Part shown: piece after piece, positions 52,507 to 59,905 of the stretch | How the letters are laid out: the number at the start of each line of letters is the position of its first letter | Numbering within the stretch: the first letter of the stretch is position 1 | From: Bacteroidota bacterium | GTDB taxonomy: Bacteria; Bacteroidota; Ignavibacteria; Palsa-1295 | DNA length: 64,000 nt | Reading direction: 5' to 3' | NCBI GenBank assembly: GCA_018266755.1 | Contig: JAFDZW010000007.1 | Location: 81,870-145,869, forward strand | The notes under the pieces: generated by a model | What the model was told of the DNA's origin: nothing | What the model saw: only the letters and a program-made list of their open reading frames with translations | Databases searched by the model: none | Made by a program: the position numbers and the translations under genes

Positions 52507-52572
52507 CGTGCCAAAAGGTTATCCAACAGCAACATGGGCCAAAACCTCCCCATCCGGCCCCCGGAGGAATCT

Positions 52573-52599
52573 GTAACGGCAAGGGGGGGGATTCGTTAC
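52573..52599. promoter_or_regulatory. Inverted repeat with G8 tract upstream of the polysaccharide operon
   Basis: GTAACG at 52573-52578 and CGTTAC at 52594-52599 form an inverted repeat whose loop contains eight G's (52583-52590). It lies 67 bp upstream of the first codon of the operon, in the divergent gap with the AraC gene. It may be an operator or part of the leader; a role is not proven. Confidence 0.4.
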
Positions 52600-52775
52600 G
52601 GGAAGAGCGGTTGGGGCCATCTTTTTGACCATTTTTGCCCTTCCGGTGGCTGAAGGCACCCCTGAGCCCGACAGCAATGCCCAGTCGAGGCCAAAATGAC
52701 GCATCTTGGGTGCCTATTTCCACAAATATTGTGTTCGAGCCACTGACAGGGGACTGTTTTTCCCTACGCCCAGCC

Positions 52776-53639
52776 ATGAAGAAGATCCCGATCCGCGCGA
52801 TCAAAGACGCAGAGAACAGCTTCAATCCGCTGCGCAGCTTCAGCATCCGCGAGCTTGACGAGGTGCTGGCAGGTCGCAGCATGGAGCAGGACCTCCACCG
52901 CCACAGCTTCTTCTTCATTCTTGCCGTCAGAACGGGCACCGGCTCCCACGAGATCGACTTCACTTCCTACAAGGTCAAAGACCGCACCGTGTTCCTCGTT
53001 CGGCCGGGACAAGTGCATCAGCTCTCGCTCACGGCAGGCAGTACCGGATATGTGCTGCAGTTCAGCGCCGATCTCTACTCGACGGCGGATCCGGTCCTGC
53101 ACCGGCTGGTGCGTTCGGTCAGCCACACGAACCGATGTCAACTCAGCGAGAAGGCATTCGAAAAGATCGCTGCCATTCTCGGCGCCGTTCGTGAGGAGTA
53201 TCGCGAACGAGCTGCAGGGTATGAGGACATCATCAGAGCGAACCTCAGCATCTTCTTCACCGAACTGCTGCGACATGCGAGCAGCGCGAACCGCCCTGCT
53301 CCGAGTGCGACACACTACGCTCAGCAACGGCTCGACGAACTCTTCGAACTTCTCGAGGCCCACATCGCAACACGCAAGCGAGTTGCCGAGTACGCCGAAC
53401 TGCTGCATCTGTCGGCCTATCAGCTCAACGCCGTCACGAAAGCCACGCTCGGGAAGACCTGCTCCGAGCTGATAAACGAACAGATCGTACTGGAAGCGAA
53501 ACGGCATCTGCTATCCACTTCGGAACGCATCAAAGAAATAGCGGTTCTTCTCGGCTACGAGGATCTGTCGTATTTCATCCGGTTCTTCCGCAAGCACACC
53601 GGCTATACACCGGAGGCGTTTCGGCAGAAGTTCAGATAA
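52776..53639 (+). CDS. AraC-family transcriptional regulator
   Basis: This 287-aa protein has an N-terminal cupin effector domain (DLHRHSFFFILAV near 40, VRPGQVHQLSL near 85) and a C-terminal double helix-turn-helix (AEYAELLHLSAYQLNAVTK and IKEIAVLLGYEDLSYFIRFFRKHTGYTPEAFR, shown in parts). The start ATG at 52776 gives MKKIPIRAIKDAENS; the longer frame upstream is unconserved. It likely controls the small membrane protein and flavoprotein just downstream. The ligand is unknown. Confidence 0.9.
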   Translation: MKKIPIRAIKDAENSFNPLRSFSIRELDEVLAGRSMEQDLHRHSFFFILAVRTGTGSHEIDFTSYKVKDRTVFLVRPGQVHQLSLTAGSTGYVLQFSADLYSTADPVLHRLVRSVSHTNRCQLSEKAFEKIAAILGAVREEYRERAAGYEDIIRANLSIFFTELLRHASSANRPAPSATHYAQQRLDELFELLEAHIATRKRVAEYAELLHLSAYQLNAVTKATLGKTCSELINEQIVLEAKRHLLSTSERIKEIAVLLGYEDLSYFIRFFRKHTGYTPEAFRQKFR

Positions 53640-53731
53640 GTCCTGTTCAACTGCACGTTTGTCCTACAACACGGTCCGGCCTCGCACGTATTATTGTGCA
53701 TCGATCAACTATGCACAAGAAACCGACTACT

Positions 53732-53956
53732 ATGAAAACGAAAGCAAGACTCATCGCATCGCTGAAGATCTGGGTGGTCATCTACCCGTCGATCACCATC
53801 TTCCTGATCCTCTTCGGGCAGGCGCTGTCGGCCGTTCCGATCTACATCCGGACACTCATCCTGACGGTGTCGCTCGTTCCCTGGATCGTGTTCGTCGGTG
53901 TTCCGTTCGTGGATACCGTTCTCAGCATGTTCTCGCCGAAGAGTACGTCGAAGTGA
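53732..53956 (+). CDS. Small two-helix membrane protein
   Basis: This 74-aa protein starting MKTKARLIASLKIWVVIYPS has two hydrophobic helices (residues about 12-32 and 38-60) and a short charged tail (SPKSTSK). It matches no family I know. It lies 92 bp downstream of the AraC gene and 135 bp before the flavoprotein gene, on the same strand, so a regulator-controlled membrane unit is plausible. Start codons at 53696 and 53711 are alternatives. Confidence 0.6.
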   Translation: MKTKARLIASLKIWVVIYPSITIFLILFGQALSAVPIYIRTLILTVSLVPWIVFVGVPFVDTVLSMFSPKSTSK

Positions 53957-54091
53957 GGAGCGATCGGCATCTGAACACGAATGTCGTTCATGCCCACGTC
54001 ACTCGGGTGCGAAGCAAGTACGCAGTGCGAGATCGCATCTTCGGGCGGCGTGGGTGCATTTCAACTCTATGAATATCTAACCGGCATATCA

Positions 54092-55000
54092 ATGACACCT
54101 GACATGATATACGACGTGATCATCGTCGGAGGAAGCTACAGCGGACTTGCGGCTGCAATGGCGTTGGGCCGAGCATCGAGGCGAGTGCTCGTCATCGACA
54201 GCAAGAAGCCCTGCAACCGCCAGACGCCGCACTCGCACAACTTCCTTACGCACGACGGCGCACCGCCGGCCCAGATCGCAGCGATCGCCAGAGAACAGGT
54301 CGAGCAATACAGCACCGTCGAGTTCGTCACCGGCGTGGCGATCGCCGGAGCCATCACACCGCATGGTGTTCGGATCGGCATTGCATCGGGACGATCGTTC
54401 GATGCGAAGAAACTGATCTTTGCGACCGGCATCGTCGACGAGATGCCCGACATTCCGGGCTTCGCCGAATGCTGGGGCATCTCCGTTCTGCATTGCCCAT
54501 ACTGCCACGGCTACGAAGTGCGCAACGAGAACACCGGCATCCTTGCCAACGGGGACGCTGCGTTCGAGTTCGCTACGTTGCTCTCACAGTGGACGAACGA
54601 GCTGACGGTCTTTACCAACGGTGCGTCAACGCTGTCGCCCGAGCGATCGGCAACGCTCGAACGTCACGGCATCCGCATCGACGAATCGGAGATCGATTCG
54701 CTTCAACATATTGACGGACATCTGCAGACCATGATCTTCAAGAACGGAACGGCAACAACGCTGAAGGCACTGTACTCACGCAGACCATTTCGCCAACATT
54801 GCACGATCGCTGAGACATTAGGCTGCGAGCTGACGGATCAAGGCTACCTCAAGATCGACGCGACGCAGCAAACAACGATCCGCGGCATCTACGCCAGTGG
54901 CGACAATACCACCCCGATGCGTACCGTAGCGAACGCTGTCGCCACCGGGACCGCCGCAGGAATGCACGTCAACAAAGAGCTCATCCATGAAGCGTTCTAA
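54092..55000 (+). CDS. Thioredoxin-reductase-like FAD/NAD(P) oxidoreductase
   Basis: This 302-aa flavoprotein begins with a FAD dinucleotide fold (YDVIIVGGSYSGLAAAMALG). A redox disulfide site CPYCHGYE lies near residue 137 as in bacterial TrxR-like proteins, and GIYASGDNTTPMRTVANAVA is the second FAD-binding region. The NAD(P) loop (GILANGDAAFEFAT) is altered from GxGxxA. It reduces an unknown disulfide or quinone. It lies downstream of the AraC gene and the small membrane gene, which may form one unit. Confidence 0.85.
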   Translation: MTPDMIYDVIIVGGSYSGLAAAMALGRASRRVLVIDSKKPCNRQTPHSHNFLTHDGAPPAQIAAIAREQVEQYSTVEFVTGVAIAGAITPHGVRIGIASGRSFDAKKLIFATGIVDEMPDIPGFAECWGISVLHCPYCHGYEVRNENTGILANGDAAFEFATLLSQWTNELTVFTNGASTLSPERSATLERHGIRIDESEIDSLQHIDGHLQTMIFKNGTATTLKALYSRRPFRQHCTIAETLGCELTDQGYLKIDATQQTTIRGIYASGDNTTPMRTVANAVATGTAAGMHVNKELIHEAF

Positions 55001-55113
55001 GGGAACACGGGACTCCGGGGCGGATCGTCACCCTTCATAGTTCATGGCTCGCAGTTTATGTTTCCTCGATAGGTGCCTCTTTTGTTAAATCTCACAAATA
55101 AGCACTTAGCCTA

Positions 55114-55144
55114 TTGACAAAAGGGACATATTTCCGTATATTTG
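55114..55144 (+). promoter_or_regulatory. Bacteroidota-type promoter (TTGACA ... TATATTTG)
   Basis: TTGACA at 55114-55119 and TATATTTG at 55137-55144, with 20 bp between TTG and the -7 box, match the TTG-N17-23-TAnnTTTG consensus of Bacteroidota. Transcription would start near 55150. It is the cleanest promoter in the window. Confidence 0.75.
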
Positions 55145-55149
55145 TACCG

Positions 55150-55215
55150 TGAAATATGTACAACACGGCCATCGGCCCAGAGTGTCAAAACGTCCGCTTC
55201 GGCGGACGTTTTCGT
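55150..55215 (+). ncRNA. Candidate ~65-nt small RNA with two hairpins
   Basis: Between the promoter above and a terminator lie only about 65 nt. Hairpin 1 can form from ACACGGCC (55163-55170), loop ATC, GGCC (55174-55177) and GTGT (55182-55185). Hairpin 2 is the terminator AAAACGTCCGC-TTCG-GCGGACGTTTT (55187-55212). A promoter followed at once by a compact structure with a UUCG tetraloop and a T-run suggests an independent short transcript, not an mRNA leader. Not matched to any known RNA family by eye. Confidence 0.45.
55187..55215 (+). terminator. UUCG-loop intrinsic terminator
   Basis: An 11-bp perfect stem AAAACGTCCGC / GCGGACGTTTT closes a TTCG loop (55198-55201) and is followed by CGTTTG. 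It would stop plus-strand transcripts, either the candidate RNA or read-through from the flavoprotein gene. Confidence 0.8.
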
Positions 55216-55378
55216 TTGGGGTGGTTGGTGGTGTGTGCACAATCATATTGTTTGATTGTAATGGGTTATGGACCCAATTTCCGGATTTTCGTCTCGCGGG
55301 ACCGCACGTCATTCTGAGGTCGCCTCGACGCCCGAAGAATCCATTGAGGTGCACCACGAGCTTCCGTCCACGCCCGAA

Positions 55379-55620
55379 GGGATTCTTCGCTTCGCTCAGA
55401 ATGACAAGCATGATCCCTGGCTCTGAGCGTCCGGAGGACCGAATGACACATAGACCCGGGTTTCAACCCGGGGCGGGGGTTGGTGGTTGTTCCGCTGAAG
55501 GGATTCTTCGCTTCGCTCAGAATGACAGGCATGTTGACGAGTGATGCACGTCCGGAGGACCGAAGGAGAGTAGCCCACGATTTCAATCGTGGGCGGGGCT
55601 TGGGTGTGGCACCGATGCCT
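55379..55620. repeat. Two 121-bp tandem repeat units with covarying hairpins
   Basis: Units start at 55379 and 55500 (period 121). Each has GGGATTCTTCGCTTCGCTCA followed by GAATGACA, later CGTCCGGAGGACCGAA, then a hairpin preceded by TAG and followed by CGGGG. In unit 1 the hairpin is CCCGGGT-TTCA-ACCCGGG (55455-55472); in unit 2 CCCACGAT-TTCA-ATCGTGGG (55574-55593). The loop is identical but the arms differ with matching changes on both sides, so the fold is conserved. Confidence 0.85.
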
Positions 55621-55636
55621 CGGTGATGTCCGAACG

Positions 55637-55659
55637 AGGACGGACTAAGAGTCCGTCCT
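55637..55659. repeat. GGACGGAC hairpin repeat, copy 1
   Basis: AGGACGGAC (55637-55645) and GTCCGTCCT (55651-55659) form a perfect 9-bp stem with a 5-nt loop. A second copy with the same GGACGGAC stem is at 57597-57617, so it belongs to a dispersed family. Confidence 0.7.
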
Positions 55660-55711
55660 ACTGGCTCAGGCGACAGGCAATTTTACGCACCGCTACCGTG
55701 TTCATTTCGCA

Positions 55712-56713
55712 ATGCTATCACAGACCTTTTTAGAATCGCTCGAGGGGGCGTTTTCGAAGGCGCGGATCGCCGTGGTGGGCGATCTGATGCTCGACCGCTA
55801 CCTCTTCGGATCCGTCTCGCGCATTTCGCCCGAAGCGCCGGTGCCGGTGCTCGATATTCATCGCGACGAAGCCCGCCTCGGCGGCGCGGCGAACGTCGGG
55901 CATAATATCCATACGCTCGGCGCGACGCCGGTGCTGATCGGTGTCGTCGGCAAAGACGGTAAAGGCGAACGGGTACGCAAGCTATTGCAAGAGATCGGTC
56001 TCTCGACCGAAGGTGTGATCTCGGACTCCAGCCGCCCGACGACCGTCAAGACGCGCGTCGTTGCCGGATCGCAACAGATGCTGCGCATCGATCACGAGAA
56101 GAAGCATCCGGTGCATGAGAGTGTCGAGGACGAGATCTTCGGGATCCTTGCTACGCAGATCGGTACGCTCGATGGTATCATCCTCGAGGATTACAACAAA
56201 GGTGTCTTGTCAACGAAGCTCATCCGAAAGATCGTTGAGCTTGCGAACACGAATAACGTCCCGGTGTTCGTCGATCCGAAGCATGATAATTTCTTCGAGT
56301 TCAAACGCGTGACGGTCTTCAAGCCGAACAAGAAGGAGATCGAAGATGCGCTCGGCACGAAGCTCTCGAGCGAGGAGCAGATATTACGAGCAGGCTTCAA
56401 GCTGCTCGAGATGCTACAGGCCGAAAACGTCCTATTAACGCTGAGTGAACGCGGCATGCTGCTTTTCGAAGACGGTGAAAAGGAGCCGTTCTCGATCCCG
56501 ACGCGTGCACGTCAGGTTGCCGATGTCTCGGGTGCAGGCGATACGGTCATCGCGACGCTTGCTGTTGCGAAGGCCTGCGGCGCAAGCGTTCGCGAAGCGG
56601 CAATGATCGCAAACCGTGCGGCAGGTCTCGTTGTGGAAGAGCTCGGCATCGTGCCGATTTATAAGAAGCAGTTGTTCGAGGCGCTCTACGAGGACGTGAA
56701 CTCGGAGGCGTAG
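55712..56713 (+). CDS. rfaE1: D-glycero-beta-D-manno-heptose-7-phosphate kinase (PfkB family)
   Basis: This 333-aa ribokinase/PfkB-fold kinase phosphorylates heptose-7-phosphate at C1 for LPS heptose synthesis. Signatures are VVGDLMLDRYLFGSVSRISP, EAPVPVLDIHRDEARLGGAAN, VFKPNKKEIEDALG, and the ATP/anion site ADVSGAGDTVIATLAVA near residue 275 (catalytic Asp). It lacks the C-terminal cytidylyltransferase domain of the fused HldE, so a separate RfaE2 is expected. It is the first gene after the repeat region and points toward nadC. Confidence 0.9.
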   Translation: MLSQTFLESLEGAFSKARIAVVGDLMLDRYLFGSVSRISPEAPVPVLDIHRDEARLGGAANVGHNIHTLGATPVLIGVVGKDGKGERVRKLLQEIGLSTEGVISDSSRPTTVKTRVVAGSQQMLRIDHEKKHPVHESVEDEIFGILATQIGTLDGIILEDYNKGVLSTKLIRKIVELANTNNVPVFVDPKHDNFFEFKRVTVFKPNKKEIEDALGTKLSSEEQILRAGFKLLEMLQAENVLLTLSERGMLLFEDGEKEPFSIPTRARQVADVSGAGDTVIATLAVAKACGASVREAAMIANRAAGLVVEELGIVPIYKKQLFEALYEDVNSEA

Positions 56714-56715
56714 TC

Positions 56716-57579
56716 CTACTCGATCTCGAGTGAAATATCCAGCCCCGTCACCGAATGCGTAAGGGAGCCGACGGAGATGAGGTCGACGCCGGTTTCGGCA
56801 ATTGCTCGGACGTTTGAGAGGTTCACTCCGCCGGATGCTTCGGTCTCGAACGTGCCGACATTACGCTTGACGCCTTCGGCCAATTTGTCGAGCGGGAAAT
56901 TATCGAACATGACACGATCGATGACACCGACGCCGCGTTCGAGAACGGTCTCGAATTGCGCCAAAGTTGTTACCTCGAGTTCGATCAGAAGCTGGGGATG
57001 GGACCTGCGGTAGTTGCGAAGTTTTTCGATCAACACGACAAGGTCGCCACCATTAGCGGCAATGTGGTTATCCTTCACCAAAATCATGTCGCCGAGGGAG
57101 TATCGGTTGTTCGTCCCGCCACCGGCCCGTACAGCCGCCCGATCGAACGGCCGGAGTAACGGCGCGGTTTTTCGCGTATCGATAATGGTAGCGTTCGTCC
57201 CGGCGACCGCATCGACGAATTTCTTGGTCATCGTCGCGATGCCGCTCATTCGTTGCAGGAAATTTAGCGCAACGCGTTCGGCGCCGAGCAGAATGTCGAG
57301 CGGCGCGTTGACGAACGCAAGCTTCATTCCATGCGTCACCGGGTTTCCGCTCGAAACGAGGAGCTTCGTCGCGACCGCATCACGTCGGGCACTGCGTTCG
57401 GCATAGAGTCCGAAGACCTCGAGCGCAATCTCCATGCCGCTCAGCACGCCATTCGCCTTTGCAAGGAAATAGGCGTTGCCCATGATGGCAGGATCGACCG
57501 TGGCTTCGCTCGTCGGGTCGCCGGCGCCGGTGTCTTCGTCGAGGGCGGCGATGATGATGTTGCGTTCGTCTTGCGTCAT
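56716..57579 (-). CDS. nadC: Nicotinate-nucleotide pyrophosphorylase (carboxylating)
   Basis: This 287-aa enzyme joins quinolinate and PRPP to make nicotinate mononucleotide, a step of NAD synthesis. It starts MTQDERNIIIAALDEDTGAG and contains DTRKTAPLLRPFDRAAVRAG, MILVKDNHIAANGG, EASGGVNLSNV and LISVGSLTHSV, all signature blocks. The start ATG at 57577-57579 is preferred over an in-frame ATG further upstream. It converges on the kinase gene with a 2-bp gap. Confidence 0.95.
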   Translation of the reverse strand: MTQDERNIIIAALDEDTGAGDPTSEATVDPAIMGNAYFLAKANGVLSGMEIALEVFGLYAERSARRDAVATKLLVSSGNPVTHGMKLAFVNAPLDILLGAERVALNFLQRMSGIATMTKKFVDAVAGTNATIIDTRKTAPLLRPFDRAAVRAGGGTNNRYSLGDMILVKDNHIAANGGDLVVLIEKLRNYRRSHPQLLIELEVTTLAQFETVLERGVGVIDRVMFDNFPLDKLAEGVKRNVGTFETEASGGVNLSNVRAIAETGVDLISVGSLTHSVTGLDISLEIE

Positions 57580-57596
57580 AGAATCATTTATTATTG

Positions 57597-57617
57597 GGAC
57601 GGACACTTGGTCCGTCC
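57597..57617. repeat. GGACGGAC hairpin repeat, copy 2
   Basis: GGACGGAC (57597-57604) and GTCCGTCC (57610-57617) form an 8-bp stem around a 5-nt loop, as in the copy at 55637. It sits between nadC and the aspartate kinase gene. Confidence 0.7.
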
Positions 57618-57634
57618 GCGCCACTATTCATTGA

Positions 57635-59071
57635 CTATTCAAAAAAGTCTCGGTGTACTTTCTTCAACGCTTCCACGGCTCTGTCTTCGTCGAGCAAAAC
57701 CACGAGGCTGCTCTCGACCGGAAAGACGGCACGCACCGGGAAGCTGCGAAGCGAGCGGAATAGCTTTTCGCGGATCGAAGTGAGATCCTGCGTCGCGTCT
57801 TTCGTACGCACAAGGAGCGACAATGCGGCGAGCGGCTTTTCTTCCTGTAGCTCGTAGCCGGCATCCTTGAGTGCACGATACAGCGCGCGGCGTTCGTCGC
57901 GACGGAAGGAGATTGTGATCTCGGTGTCGCTGGCCCAATAGTAGAACGCCCGGTTGAGCGCAAAGGCCGGAATGCCTTGCGTCTTGTTGTACGCAAGCTG
58001 CGCCTCGCGCGAACGCTTGCGACGCTTGGCTTCGCCTTCGGGCATCGGTCGAACGTAGACGGTCGCGATGTTCTGTTCGAGCGCCAACGCGATCGGCTTC
58101 GGCGCCCTGACGGCCGCTCCGCTCGACGCGGCGATGACGGTTCCAAGCGGCGGCGACTTCGGCTCCGGCGACGTGACGCGTACGATCGTCTTATGCCGCG
58201 CATCTTCGCCGAGTAGCGGACGCGCCACGTTCTGGAACAGCGCACGCACGCCGCGACGGCCGAGCTCGTCGGCCTCTTCGAAGGAGAGATGTCGGATCGC
58301 TTTGGCTTTCGTGATGTGCTCGGGGTCGCCGGTGTAGATGCCGCTGACGGTTTTCCAGATGACGACCTCGCTGGCCTCGAGTGCACGGCCAAGCAGGGTC
58401 GCAGTGAGGTCGGAGCTTTCGCTTCCCATCGTCGTCTGGTCGCCGTCCGGTGTGCCACCGATGAAGCCCTGCGTCAGGACTACCCTGCCCGCATGCAGAT
58501 GAGGCAGCACTCGTTCTTTGATACGATCGCGGATAAGCTCGGCATTCGGCGTCGCTGCGGTGTACTGGGCATCAGTGATGATGATCTCGCGCGCATCGAC
58601 AACCTGTGTCGAGATGCCGGCATCTTCAAGCAACGCACCGATGAGCGCCGTTGCAAAGTATTCGCCTTTCGAGAGGAAGGCATCGAGCGTTCGCGGCGAG
58701 AGTTCGCGAGTGATCGTGACACCTTCTACAAGACGAGCGATCTCGGCAGCGAGCGAGTGAAACTTCGAAGTTGCTTCGCTATACGCTCGTTCGCCGAGGT
58801 CGAGCGACTCGGCAAGCTGCTGATGCCGTTCGATGATGCGCTCGAGTGTACCGCCGGCAAAAAGGCTCTTACCGCTTTCGGCATCTTCAGCGATCGAACG
58901 CAAGCGACGCGTCGTATGACCGATGGCCGAAACGACCACGACGAGTCCGCCACTCGTACGCTTACGCGACTGTTCGTCAGCCGTTTTGCGCACGATCTGC
59001 ACCATGCGCTCGAGTCCGCGCACCGAGCGTGTGGTTGCTCCGCCGAATTTGTGTACGATCATTGTCGGCAA
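57635..59071 (-). CDS. lysC: Aspartate kinase
   Basis: This 478-aa enzyme phosphorylates aspartate, the first step to lysine, threonine and methionine. It has the kinase opening VHKFGGATTRSVRGLERM (usual KFGGTSV replaced by KFGGATT), FLSKGEYFATALIGALL, TQGFIGGTPDGDQTTMGSES and SSDLTATLLG, followed by two ACT regulatory domains in the last 170 residues (about 310-478). No homoserine dehydrogenase is fused. It is preceded by a divergent gap to birA. Confidence 0.93.
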   Translation of the reverse strand: MPTMIVHKFGGATTRSVRGLERMVQIVRKTADEQSRKRTSGGLVVVVSAIGHTTRRLRSIAEDAESGKSLFAGGTLERIIERHQQLAESLDLGERAYSEATSKFHSLAAEIARLVEGVTITRELSPRTLDAFLSKGEYFATALIGALLEDAGISTQVVDAREIIITDAQYTAATPNAELIRDRIKERVLPHLHAGRVVLTQGFIGGTPDGDQTTMGSESSDLTATLLGRALEASEVVIWKTVSGIYTGDPEHITKAKAIRHLSFEEADELGRRGVRALFQNVARPLLGEDARHKTIVRVTSPEPKSPPLGTVIAASSGAAVRAPKPIALALEQNIATVYVRPMPEGEAKRRKRSREAQLAYNKTQGIPAFALNRAFYYWASDTEITISFRRDERRALYRALKDAGYELQEEKPLAALSLLVRTKDATQDLTSIREKLFRSLRSFPVRAVFPVESSLVVLLDEDRAVEALKKVHRDFFE

Positions 59072-59122
59072 GAATAAGAGATTGTATTCGTATTTAGTTC
59101 GCGATTGCGACGCTAGTAGTCG

Positions 59123-59130
59123 TAGATTTG
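59123..59130 (+). promoter_or_regulatory. Bacteroidota-type -7 box upstream of birA
   Basis: TAGATTTG at 59123-59130 matches TAnnTTTG and lies 10 bp before the ATG at 59141, which would give a very short or near-leaderless transcript. A TTG at 59105-59107 is only 15 bp away, shorter than usual. Confidence 0.4.
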
Positions 59131-59140
59131 TAGCTTGAAT

Positions 59141-59905
59141 ATGTGGAATGTCCAGACCTTTACCGAACTGCCGTCAACGCAGACGCTAGCCCGCGATCTG
59201 CTCGCCAGCGGATCCGCCAAACATGGCGATGTGTTCGTCGCATTGCATCAGTCGGGCGGTCGCGGCCAATACGAGAGCCGCACCTGGCACGACGAGCCCG
59301 GTACGAACCTTTTGCTCTCGCTAGTGCTAACCGACGTGGAGCTATCGGTTATCGATCTGATGCAGTTCGTCACGGGCCTGAGCGTCGTCAGCACATTGCG
59401 GACACTCCTCGAGCAGCGGCTCTATCATTTCGAGAACGATCGGATACGATTGAAATGGCCGAACGATGTACTGCTCGATGGGAAAAAGATCTGCGGGATT
59501 CTGAGCGAAGCAAGTTGGGTCGGCCAGACGCTCAAAGGACTCGTCATCGGCATCGGTCTGAACGTGAATCAAGAGTTGTTCGATCGTACGATCGCTGCTC
59601 GCGCGACCTCACTGCGCAATGTGCTTGGCGATATCCTCAAGCTCGAGGACATCCGCGACCTGCTTCTGACAACGCTGCAATACACGCTTCGGGCATACAC
59701 CGATCGTGCGAAGCTTCTTGGTGATATTCGAACGGAGCTCGGCTGGATGAGCAACCTCGAACACGTGAGTGCACAGCAGCCGGATGGGAATGTCCTGGAA
59801 GCGATCCGTATCCTCGGCATCAACGACCGTGGTGCGTTGCATATTTCCTCTGCAGACGGTGTTAACATGACACTTGATTCGGCAACACTGAGTTACGACG
59901 GATGA
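59141..59905 (+). CDS. birA: Biotin-[acetyl-CoA-carboxylase] ligase
   Basis: This 254-aa enzyme activates biotin with ATP and attaches it to the carboxylase carrier. It has no N-terminal repressor helix-turn-helix. ELPSTQTLARDL opens the catalytic core, then the biotinyl-AMP loop GRGQYESRTW (usual GRG(R/Q)xGxxW with a one-residue insertion and no second Gly), and IRLKWPNDVLLDGKKICGIL. The start ATG at 59141 is favoured over an in-frame TTG at 59135. It overlaps coaX by 4 bp and is the first gene of the operon. Confidence 0.9.
   Translation: MWNVQTFTELPSTQTLARDLLASGSAKHGDVFVALHQSGGRGQYESRTWHDEPGTNLLLSLVLTDVELSVIDLMQFVTGLSVVSTLRTLLEQRLYHFENDRIRLKWPNDVLLDGKKICGILSEASWVGQTLKGLVIGIGLNVNQELFDRTIAARATSLRNVLGDILKLEDIRDLLLTTLQYTLRAYTDRAKLLGDIRTELGWMSNLEHVSAQQPDGNVLEAIRILGINDRGALHISSADGVNMTLDSATLSYDG

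Larger units (their letters stand above)
55001..55711. other. 711-bp non-coding repeat-rich region
   Basis: No supported protein gene is present. It holds a TTG-N20-TAnnTTTG promoter, a two-hairpin candidate RNA ending in a UUCG-loop terminator, two 121-bp tandem repeat units and a GGACGGAC hairpin, all listed separately. An open frame of 131 codons across it is a translation of the repeats (it contains the ILRFAQND-type string typical of such elements). Confidence 0.8.

Noticed and set aside
55149..55544. 131-codon open frame in the repeat region
   Set aside because: It translates the hairpin and tandem repeats (ILRFAQND-like strings), has a GTG start inside the candidate RNA and no family likeness.
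55379..55620. Possible CRISPR array
   Set aside because: Only two long, imperfect units with no regular short direct repeats and spacers, and no cas genes nearby.
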